Virus record (IMG/VR): IMGVR_UViG_3300024343_000049
Location: 1 to 36,356 of that record
Reading direction: 5' to 3' (one strand)
Source: a virus
Length of the DNA stretch: 36,356 nucleotides
The notes beneath the pieces were generated by a model. It made no database searches, was not told where the DNA came from, and was given only the letters and a program-made list of their open reading frames with translations. Both the position numbers and the translations under genes were made by a program. This document shows, piece by piece, positions 20,083-29,800 of this stretch. How positions within the stretch are numbered: the stretch's first letter is position 1; each line of letters starts with the position of its first letter.

Positions 20083-21231
20083 ATGAACCTAGAACAACTC
20101 TCTACCAACACTCCTGCCTCGGAAATTTCGAGCGCGAGTTTCGATGACGGAAGTTATAGTGCAGACTTGGAAGCAAAGAGTCTTGATGACATTCTTCGCA
20201 ACTCACCAGCAGCTAATCTGCTAGGGTTGCCTGAAAAAGAAGAATCTCTACCAGAAGAAGACGACAGCGTCCCGAGTCCAGAAGACTCATCGGAAGAAGA
20301 AGAAGCCCCGCAAGAGACCGATGATGAATCTGAAAATGACCTAGATGAAGAAGAAGAATCAAGTGATTCTGAAGAAGAAAAGACAGATGAGGATGATACG
20401 TCTACCCAAGATGCTGAATTACCGACTGAAGATGATATTGATTGGGAATACAAAGTACCTGTAACCGTTGACGGTAAAACAGAGTACGTTACCTTAGAAG
20501 AAATCCGTAAGGGCTATTCTACTGATAAACATCTATCTCAAAAAGGGCGCGAACTTGGCGAACTGAGAAAACAGATTGAACAAGAAAAGACAGAAAAACT
20601 TAAAGAAGTTATTGAATTAGGGCAGATAATCCAACAGGAATTAACTGCCACTGAAACATCTCTTGCCGAAGAGTATCACAAACTAAGTAAGGACATTGAA
20701 CAAGCTCGTGATGAGGGTGACTCATATTCAGCTCGTGAACTTAAAGAACAACGTGAAGCGGTGCAGGAGAAGTACTGGAAATCTCGTAATAAACGAGAAG
20801 AACAAGCAAAGGCAATTGCCTCTCAATTCGAAGCTCAAATGGAGAATGAACGACAAGAGTTACTGAAGTCATATAACGAGCGTATTACTACGCTAGTTCC
20901 TGACTATTCAGAAAAAGTCGCTAAGTCTATTAGAGAATTCGCAATTCAAGAGGGTATCTCGGAAGACCTATTGGGGTCTATCTATGATCCACAAATTGTT
21001 AAGTTCATCAATGATTACCGTAAGTTAAAAACAGCTAAAGAGACTGGTGCAGTAAAACGTAAAGCAGCTCCCGTAGTGAAGTCGGTACCCTCTAAGAAGG
21101 GAACACCTAAATCACAAAAGGAACAGCAAGCCGCTACAAACACTAGATCTAAAGTATTGTCTGGTCAAGGTTCAAAACAGGATGAAATTGATTTTCTGAA
21201 ACGTATTTCTTCAGTGAGCAAAAAACTTTGA
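20083..21231 (+). CDS. Scaffolding protein
   Basis: 382 codons. Residues about 50-120 are an extreme acidic Ser/Asp/Glu tract (EEDDSVPSPEDSSEEEEAPQ and similar), then a short conserved module (VPVTVDGKTEYVTLEEIRKGY), a long coiled coil (about 145-270) and a basic C-terminus (AVKRKAAPVVKSVPSKKGTP). Acidic, elongated, coiled-coil, directly before the capsid gene: the usual profile of an internal scaffold, with the basic end likely to touch the capsid protein. Confidence 0.85.
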   Translation: MNLEQLSTNTPASEISSASFDDGSYSADLEAKSLDDILRNSPAANLLGLPEKEESLPEEDDSVPSPEDSSEEEEAPQETDDESENDLDEEEESSDSEEEKTDEDDTSTQDAELPTEDDIDWEYKVPVTVDGKTEYVTLEEIRKGYSTDKHLSQKGRELGELRKQIEQEKTEKLKEVIELGQIIQQELTATETSLAEEYHKLSKDIEQARDEGDSYSARELKEQREAVQEKYWKSRNKREEQAKAIASQFEAQMENERQELLKSYNERITTLVPDYSEKVAKSIREFAIQEGISEDLLGSIYDPQIVKFINDYRKLKTAKETGAVKRKAAPVVKSVPSKKGTPKSQKEQQAATNTRSKVLSGQGSKQDEIDFLKRISSVSKKL

Positions 21232-21264
21232 ATTTAATTTCTCACTATAAAAGGAAAAATAAAA

Positions 21265-22344
21265 ATGACTGCACGTACATTCGCCACTGGCGGCCCTAAG
21301 GCTGCTACCGGTACTTCTATGAACGTCTCTGAGCGTGAAGACCTGGCTAACTTTATTTCAATGATCAGCCGTGATGAGACACCATTTATGTCTTCTATCG
21401 GCAAAGCCAAAGCTACTGCTGTGTTCCACGAGTGGCAAACTGACGAGCTGGCTGCTCCCTCTTCTGCTGCTGTTGCTGAAGGCGTTTCTTACGCTACTCA
21501 AGCCGCTGCACAAGGTGCCGAGCCTCTGCGTACTCGTTTAGGCAACTACACCCAAATCAACTCTAAGACCGTTACGGTTACTGGTACTAAGCGTGCCGTT
21601 GATCAAGCTGGTGTTGCTGACGAATACGCATACCAGCTGAAGAAGCGTGGTACCGAACTGCGCCGTGATGTCGAATTCGACATGATCAACAGCTGGAACA
21701 GCTCAAACGGTTCAGGCGTCCGTAAAATGGGCGGCTACCAAGCTTGGGTTAACGATGCATCTACTGCATTGAACGTGTTGGCTACTCCTTCTGAGTACAC
21801 CGCACCTGCAACTGCTGGTGCTGGTACCGCTGGTACTTTCACTACCGTTACTTCTGCTGATAAGACTAGCCTGCAATTGTCACACATTGACACCGTTATG
21901 CAAGCTATCTACGAAAACGGTGGTAAGGCTACTAAGCTGATGGTTTCTCCCGCAAACCGCCGTGTGTTCTCTGCTAAGGCACAGGCTGCAGGTTCATCTA
22001 GCTCTAATGCTGGTGACGGTAACGTTCGCCGTAACGTTGATGCAGACGGTAAGCTGCGTCAATCAGTTGAGATCTATATGTCTGACTTCGGCGACATCAT
22101 GGTTGTTCCCAACTATGTGATGGGTATTGCCAACACTGGTATTTCTGGTTTGGACAACGCTGCTAACTTCACTGCTTTGGTCTATGATCCAATGTGGTTC
22201 AGCTACGCTTCTCTGCGTCCTATGCAAGAAGTTGACCTCGGTCAGTTGGGCGACTCTATCATCGGTCAAATTGTTGAAGAAGGTACACTGGAGTGCCGTA
22301 ACCCCAAGGGCTGCGGTATGATCTTCGGTCTGTCTGGTCAGTAA
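21265..22344 (+). CDS. Major capsid protein (SU10/DUF5309 type)
   Basis: 359 codons. N-terminal MNVSEREDLANFISMISRDETPFMSSIGKAKA and HEWQTDEL, the middle LGNYTQINSKTVTVTGT, KRGTELRRDVEFDMI and SPANRRVFS segments fit the SU10-type (DUF5309) HK97-fold capsid family. Strong AAAGGA site. Its third positions are markedly richer in C and G (CTG, GGC, CGT, ACC) than in neighbouring genes, as expected of the most abundant phage protein. A strong terminator follows. Confidence 0.9.
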   Translation: MTARTFATGGPKAATGTSMNVSEREDLANFISMISRDETPFMSSIGKAKATAVFHEWQTDELAAPSSAAVAEGVSYATQAAAQGAEPLRTRLGNYTQINSKTVTVTGTKRAVDQAGVADEYAYQLKKRGTELRRDVEFDMINSWNSSNGSGVRKMGGYQAWVNDASTALNVLATPSEYTAPATAGAGTAGTFTTVTSADKTSLQLSHIDTVMQAIYENGGKATKLMVSPANRRVFSAKAQAAGSSSSNAGDGNVRRNVDADGKLRQSVEIYMSDFGDIMVVPNYVMGIANTGISGLDNAANFTALVYDPMWFSYASLRPMQEVDLGQLGDSIIGQIVEEGTLECRNPKGCGMIFGLSGQ

Positions 22345-22353
22345 TTAACCTAT

Positions 22354-22385
22354 AAAGGGGTGAGGGAAACCTTGCCCCTTTTTAA
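22354..22385 (+). terminator. Intrinsic terminator after capsid gene
   Basis: AAAGGGG...CCCCTTT with inner AGG-GAAA-CCT stem and a T-run, ten bases after the capsid stop. Probably lets capsid mRNA accumulate over tail genes. Confidence 0.9.
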
Positions 22386-22400
22386 TTAGAGGAAGAAACA

Positions 22401-22667
22401 ATGCAATATATTAAAATCACACAGACTAACGGTACAGCAACGTACTATCCTGGTGCTACTTCTTCTGTTACAATTTCTGCTCCAGTACTTAGCGGTAATG
22501 TAGTAGTTAGCAGAGGTAAAATTACTTCTGTATCTTATGAAAAGATTGTTGGTACTGCACTGACATACGTAACAGATACCGTGGCAGCTTACGATGGTAC
22601 TAACGCACTATATGAATTTGGTCAATTGGGTCATGACGGTATCTTTACCGTAGCACACTCCAACTAA
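22401..22667 (+). CDS. Small beta-rich virion-region protein
   Basis: 88 codons, Thr/Ser/Val/Tyr-rich with alternating strands (YIKITQTNGTATYYPG, VVVSRGKITSVSYEKIVG). Directly after the capsid terminator, where head decoration proteins are often encoded; that role is inference. GAGGAA before the ATG. Confidence 0.65.
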   Translation: MQYIKITQTNGTATYYPGATSSVTISAPVLSGNVVVSRGKITSVSYEKIVGTALTYVTDTVAAYDGTNALYEFGQLGHDGIFTVAHSN

Positions 22668-22681
22668 ACAAAAGAGGACAC

Positions 22682-23005
22682 ATGGGCTTTCTATCACAAG
22701 ACAATAACAAAAATAGTTTTAAAGTATCTACTGACAGTAAGGACTTTAGACTAGAACAAGATGTTCAGGCATACAAAGATTATGCCGCACAACAACGGGA
22801 ATTAGATTCAATTTCGCATAGCGGTAGGCAATATAGATCATTTGCTATTATTCCCGATATTGTAGCTATTGATATCTTAACAAAATACGGCATTGATGTA
22901 CACTCACCAAACTTTATGAGTGACCCTGCTGCTATGCGTAGATTAAAACAAATTATTGATAGCGATTATCCCGCACTTAAAACAAGTAACGTCCGAACGT
23001 TATAA
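22682..23005 (+). CDS. Conserved hypothetical phage protein
   Basis: 107 codons; polar N-terminus, then QYRSFAIIPDIVAIDILTKY and DPAAMRRLKQIIDSDYPALK. The pattern (small protein between capsid and adaptor) is common in related podoviruses. Function unknown. AGAGGA upstream. Confidence 0.65.
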   Translation: MGFLSQDNNKNSFKVSTDSKDFRLEQDVQAYKDYAAQQRELDSISHSGRQYRSFAIIPDIVAIDILTKYGIDVHSPNFMSDPAAMRRLKQIIDSDYPALKTSNVRTL

Positions 23006-23017
23006 GGAGAATTAAAC

Positions 23018-23887
23018 ATGGCAACACCAAAGTATGACGCACTCGTAGAAAAAGTACGGGACTGGAGTAACAAAAAGGAAGTAGCTACAATCCCAAATAG
23101 CGTCATTGAGGATTGCCTAAACTATTCGGCTGATTTTTGTTACAGGGAATTACGTATCCCGCCTTTAGAGCATGTGCTTACTTATACAATCTCTTCAGGA
23201 AATAACCAAGAGGATTCAAGATATTCCGTAATTGAACCCCCATCTAATTTGCTTAATTTTATTCATATTAGAGTTAAACCACAAAACACTAATAGCTCCT
23301 ATGAGTCAGTAGTATTTAATGAAGTATCTGATAGTAGAACTTTTCTTGATGTATACTCAGAACATTATAGTAGCTATCGCTTTATGTGGTTAAATGACCA
23401 AATCAAAATATCACCTCAACTTGAAGAAGGGGTTGTTCTTGAGATTGCATACTATAGAAGATTACCTGACCTGAATGCAACCTACTCTGTTGTACCTGTA
23501 AACTATATTGTTGGGATAGCCGGTTCAGATCAACCTTACTTAGAAGAGTCTACGGCACCTGAAAGTGTTACTTTATATTTTGCAACTAGCAATGGAGTGA
23601 CAAAAGTCTTTTCAACTGAGGCTGAGGCTTTATTGTATGATCCTACAGTTACAAATAATAGTTATATTGGCAAGGAATCTCCTAATTGGATGAGAGACAG
23701 TAATGAAAGAACTTTGCTTTTTGGTGCTCTTAAATATATTGGTGCATATTTGTTTGATGAGAAAATGGAAAATAATTATGCAGCAAAACTGTCAGAAGAA
23801 ATCCAAAGAATGAATAACGAAGAAAATTTTAGAAGAGCAAAGGGCGGTAACGTTCAGGTTCATTTTAATAGTAATGGATTAATTTAA
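23018..23887 (+). CDS. Head-tail adaptor protein
   Basis: 289 codons. Starts with a helical segment (YDALVEKVRDWSNKKEVATI, VIEDCLNYSADFCYRELRIP), has a beta core with LEIAYYRRLPDLN, and ends with PNWMRDSNERTLLFGALKYIGAYLFDEK followed by a long helix. This arrangement is that of phage adaptor / T7 gp11-like or P22 gp4-like proteins that ring the portal. AAGGAG before ATG. Confidence 0.75.
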   Translation: MATPKYDALVEKVRDWSNKKEVATIPNSVIEDCLNYSADFCYRELRIPPLEHVLTYTISSGNNQEDSRYSVIEPPSNLLNFIHIRVKPQNTNSSYESVVFNEVSDSRTFLDVYSEHYSSYRFMWLNDQIKISPQLEEGVVLEIAYYRRLPDLNATYSVVPVNYIVGIAGSDQPYLEESTAPESVTLYFATSNGVTKVFSTEAEALLYDPTVTNNSYIGKESPNWMRDSNERTLLFGALKYIGAYLFDEKMENNYAAKLSEEIQRMNNEENFRRAKGGNVQVHFNSNGLI

Positions 23888-23897
23888 GGGGGTTTAT

Positions 23898-26800
23898 ATG
23901 GGATATAATTCAACACCAGGGGCTACTGGAGATGCACCCGATGGCGGTGTATATGATAGCCAAACAAGCCCTACCGAACAAGTTGCAGGTTTAACCCTGC
24001 TTAACAAAACAGCTATTGCTGCAGAAAATGCTCTCAACAGCCAGGAGGCAGCCAAGGCTTCTGAAGTTAGTGCGTTAGCAAGTTCACTAAGCGCTTTGGC
24101 AAGTAAAAATTCTGCTGAAGCAAGTGCAGATGCAGCAGAATCTTCCAATCTACTTGCAAATCAGGCGTTAAACCAAACAATTGTTGCTGCTGATAATGCT
24201 TCTAACAGTGCTAGTGCTTCTGCAATTTCTGCAGAACAGGCTGAAACTTCGAGTACTTTAGCAGGTCAACATGAAGCTACAGCTCTTGACTATGTAACTA
24301 CTGCTGGTACTTATGTTCAGCTCTCCGGTATTAATTCAACTGCTGCAGCCACTAGCGCAACTAACGCAGCTACTAGCGCAACTAATGCGGCTACTAGCGA
24401 GAGTAATGCGGCTACTAGCGAGGCCAATGCCGCTAATAGTGCATCCAGCGCAGCCACTAGTGCGACTAATGCAGCTACTAGTGAATCTAATGCTGACACC
24501 AGTAAATCTAATGCCGCAACAAGTGCTTCTAACGCAGCCACTAGTGCGGCTAATGCAGCTACTAGTGAAAGTAATGCGGCAACAAGCGCAACTAATGCAG
24601 CTACTAGTGAAAGTAGTGCAGAAACTTACGCATCGAATGCTGCAAGTAGTGCAGAGGCTATTGCCGCTATTGAACTTATTGCTGCAGAAAATGCAGAGCT
24701 TGCATCTACCAGTGCAAGTAATGCTGCTACTAGCGAAAATAATGCGGAAACAAGTGAAAGCAATGCTGCAACAAGTGCAAATGCTGCGGCTGTTAGCGCA
24801 TCTGCTGCATTAGCTAGCTCAAACTCTGCATCAACTAGCGCAGGCACAGCTGCTTCCGATGCCTCAACTGCTAGTACAGCAGCAGCTAACGCTTTAACAA
24901 GTGCCTCTAACGCATTTACCAGTGCAAGTAATGCTGCTACCAGCGAATCTAATGCAGCCACTAGTGCAAATTCTGCTTCTACAAATGCGATTAATGCAGC
25001 CTCCTCAGCTTCTAATGCCTTAGCTAGTGAAGGTACTGCTTTATCCGCCAGTAATTCTGCATTAGCTTCTTCAGCTTCTGCTTCACAAAGCGCATATAAT
25101 GCACAACAAAGTTCAGCTAGCGCAAGTACGAGTGCTGCAGCTGCTTTAGTTTCAGAAACTAACGCAAATACTTCTAATATTCAATCTACTAATTCTGCAG
25201 TTAATTCAGAAATTTCCGCACAGGCTTCTGCCGCATCTGCTTTTGCCTCTGCTCAATCGGCAGCTGCTTCAGCACTATCAGCAGAATCAGCAGCTCTTTC
25301 CTATGATCAATTTGATGATCGATACCTTGGGCCTAAAGAAGAAGAACCAACATTAGATAACGATGGAGATGCCTTACTTGAAGGCGCACTCTATTGGAAT
25401 AGTACAACCAAGAAGATGTATGTTTACAATGGTACTATATGGGAAGGCACAGCAATTACCTTGTCAGTATTTGATACTGATGATCTTTCTGAAGGTACAG
25501 CAAATAAATATTATTTAACTTCTAGGGCTACAGAAGATGTTGGTGCAGTAACTTTAGATATGACTGGGTTTGTTAATAGAACAGACAGCACATTATCTTT
25601 TAATACAGTTACAAGAGTATTAACATTAACTCCCACGACTACTACTGTAATTTACTATCGTGGTAAAAAGTATGAAGTATCTTCACCATTAAGTATTACA
25701 ATTACAAATACGTCTGGTGGTAGGTATGTTTATTTTAATCCAACTACAGAAGCCCTTGCTGAAGGTAATATTGGCGATTATGGCGGAATCATTACCAATG
25801 CTCTTGTATCCTATGTTTATTGGGATTCAGTAGCTCAAAAGGCTCTTATCTTTGGTGATGAAAGACACTCTGCGCATAGGGATACCCAATGGCATCTGTC
25901 TAAGCATATTGAACAAGGCTCTGTATGGCGGTCAGGTGGTAATGCTAGTTATACGCTACTTAATGAAGCTAATATTTCACTTGCATTTAGCAACCCAATT
26001 AGTATTGCAGACGAAGATGTTGTACACTCTATTGCTCATTCGGCTACGCCTAGCCTACCTTATCAACAAGTTCTAGAGGGTGCTGCAGTAATACCTACTG
26101 TATACTTAAGTGGAACTACTTATGTTCAGACTACAGCAAGTACTGTACCTTGGGTGGCAGGAACTGCTCTTGCAAGATATAACCCTGTATCTGGTGGTGT
26201 AGGTAGTTTAGTGGATGTTACTAACAACAACTACATGAGCTACTGGATTGTAGCTACTAATGATAGTGTGTATCCTGTTAAAGCAATTATGGGTCATAAT
26301 CAATCTAACAAGATTGAAGATATTGAGGCCGAAACATTTGGCGACTATGGACTTCCAGTCCCTGAGTTAGTTCCAATGTATCATGTTATTCTAAGAGTAG
26401 ACACTGCTTACACTCAAAATACACCACACGTTGCTATTGCTGCTGTGTATAGATTAACAGGTCGTGAAGTGTCTACTGCTACTGCCTTTAGCGCTACAAG
26501 CCACTCTGCTTTAACAGGTAGAGGTGCTGAGGATCAACACCCAATTAGTGCTATTACTAATTTGCAAAGCACTTTAGATACGGAGGCATCTACAAGAGCT
26601 TCAGCTGATACTGCACTTCAAACGGCAATTGATGCAGAGGCGACTGCAAGGGCTACGGCAATTTCAGACGAGGCTTCTGCAAGATCTTCGGGTGATACTA
26701 ATACCTTAACATCTGCTAATGATTATACGGATAGCGCTATTTCTAGTCTTGTAGATACTGCACCTACTACATTAAACACACTTAATGAGTTAGCAGCAGC

Positions 26801-29800
26801 CCTAGGAGACGATGCCAACTTTGCTACAACAGTCTCTACTAATATTGGTTTAAAGGCAGATAAGTCAACCACAATATCTGCAGGTACTGGTCTAAGTGGA
26901 GGGGGTAGTTTAGCTTCTAACCGAACAATTAGTCACGCTGATTCAACTGTAACCGCTGGAACTTATGGTTCAAGCACTTCTATTCCATCTATCACAGTAG
27001 ATGCTAGAGGTCATGTTACAGCGGCTAGTGGTAATTCTATTAGTGTTGGTGATGGTTCGTTCACTGTTAACACCAGCACAGGTTTGTCTGGCGGCGGTCA
27101 GTTAGGTACAGCAAACCAAGCTTATGCTACTTCACTTACGTTGACAAACACGGATCGCGGATCTCAGCAGAACATCTTTAAGAATATTGCCGTTTCGGGC
27201 CAGCCTACAGTTATTGCTGATAATAACAACGATACGTTGACTTTTGTAGCAGGTAGCAATATTAGTTTAACAACAGATCCAGCAGCAGACTCATTAACAA
27301 TTAACGCCAATATTCCTACATACAGTCTTGCTACTTCAACAGTAGCAGGAATAGTTAAATTAGAATCTGACGTAGACCAAACAATAACAGCAAACCCTAT
27401 TTCCGCTGCAATTGGACGCACTTATGGCATCCAGCTTAACGAATTAGATCAGATGGTTGTTAACGTTCCTTGGTCAAATACAACCTACAACATTGCTACT
27501 TCTACTGTGGCTGGTATTGTAGAGTTGTTTAGTGACACAGACCAATCAATAGCAGCAAACGCTGTAACGGCGACTGCTGGCAGAACCTATGGCATTCAGC
27601 TTAACTCTGATAACCAGATGGTTGTTAACGTTCCTTGGTCAAATACAACTTACAATATCGCTACTGCCAATATACCTGGTCTTGTAGAATTGTTTAGCGA
27701 TGCAGACCAATCAGTACCAGCAAACCCTATTTCTGCTGCGGGTAGTCGCACTTATGGTATTCAGCTTAACTCTGCTAATCAAATGGTTGTTAACGTCCCT
27801 TGGGTGGACACCGACACTACTTACAGCCAAGCAACTGCAAGCACTTTAGGTCTGATTAAACTTGAAGATGATACTGTCCAAACAGTAGCAGCAAACGCCG
27901 TAACAGCTACATCAGGAAGAACTTACGGTGTTCAGGTTAATAATTCTGGTCAAGCTGTTGTCAACGTCCCTTGGTCTGACACCAACACCGACACTAATAA
28001 CTATGTGACAAGTGCTGCTTTTGATACAGGTACGGGTGTTCTTACGCTAAACCGTTCTGGTTTGACAGCAGTTACTGTTGATCTTGATGGGAAGTACGCT
28101 GAGTCTAGTCACACCCACAGTTATGTATCAGAAGGCGGAACTACGTTTAGTGGAGAGTACCCTGTAACAGCTCGTACGGCTGCGAACACTATTTACTCTC
28201 ACAGTGGAATACTGTTTAGAGGTTCTGACAGCCGCTTAACAGTTTCGGGGCTTATCTATGCAAGCGGAACTCAAAGAGTCTTTGCTGATAACTACCACCC
28301 TAACGCCGACAAGTGGACTACAGCACGCACTAACACCGTAACCTTAACAGGTGATGTAACTGGTTCAGGTAATGCTTCGGTTGATGGTTCAGGAAACTGG
28401 ACTGTTAGTGTAGCTACCACGGTTGGTGATAACAGCCATAATCACAGCATTGATAGTATTTCTGACGAGCATCGGTTGTTTAACAACATGGGTGCAAATC
28501 ACAACACTACTACCAACTTTAATAGCGTTCCCAATTTCGGCGCTAGGTATGTACAAGCTGGCACTAATGGACCAACTGGCGTAGGATCTCATCAGTTCTA
28601 TGGGTTTACGTTAGGTCTTGGTAATGAGTATTCTATAAGCCAGTATGCCTCTCAACTTTACTGGGCAAGACAGGCTCAAAGTGGCGGAACATACCTCTGG
28701 GCTAGAGACTTAGAAAGCGGTACTTGGGGTTCTTGGCGCAAAATGTCGGCTGGATACGCTGACTCAGCAGGTTCTGCATCTACTGCTGATTATGCTACTA
28801 CAGCAGGCTCGGCGGATCAGATTGATGGATGGGGTTTTGTGAACACTGGCAGCAACAGCGCTGTTAACGCAGACACAATAAATAGCAACGGCATTAGTTA
28901 CTACACAGCAGGTGTTACAAACTTCAGTGGCAATTCAACAGATGGAGCCTTGTACTCACAGCGTTACAGCGATTCTTGGCAACATCAAATTGCTGGTGAC
29001 TATCGTTCTGGTCAGATTGCTTTACGTGGAAAAAACAACGGCACATGGCAAGCATGGCGCACTGTCGTAGATTCTTCTAACGTAGGCACCTATGCGGCTT
29101 TACCGGGGCATAGTCACAGCAACTACGTCACAACTACTTACAACTCAAGTCTGAACAGCGATAGCCGTAATAGTCGTGGTGTTACTCGTTTGTACCGCCG
29201 TGATGATAATAGTGACTACAGTGTGCAAACATACTGGACAGGGAGCTATTGGCGTTTGTATGGGTATTACGGAGATAGTGGCCACGCTGATGTTCAAGTA
29301 GGTTATGCTGACAGCGCTGGCTATGCTTCATCTGCTGGCAGCGCGGGTAACGCAACCACGCTTAACTCAAAAGCCTCCAGTGCTTTTCACCAAAGAATTC
29401 ATTACGGCACTACAGCGGGTAACTCTGGGTATTACAAAATTAAAATACTCCCTGCTACTAGCTGGATGATGTCTTTTATTATTCGAGTTTATCAAAGCTA
29501 CGGGAGCTTTGATATTCGAGTAAGCGGGTATAACTATGGTGGAAACTACTGGTACTCACCGGAAGCTAGTCTTATTGATGGGTCAAGCACAAGCATTGAA
29601 GTTCGTTTTGGTTATGACAGCGCATATAACCTTTGGGTAGCAATTCCTGCGGCATCTTACACTGGCCTAGATGTTGTTAGTGTTGTCAATGGATATACGC
29701 AGGTTGACGGTGATTACGCAGATCAATTTTCAATTACGCATCAAACAAGCCTGACAGGTACGACACAAACTACTGTGACTGCGTACAGGCCTTTGAAGTA

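Noticed and set aside
24313-24961. Long open frames on both strands inside the tail fibre
   Set aside because: They are frame shadows of the 21-base repeat array; their products are pure Leu/Gln or Ala/Leu repeats with no ribosome sites.
24341-25300. CRISPR-like regular repeats
   Set aside because: In-frame protein repeats of 21 bases without unique spacers; no cas genes.
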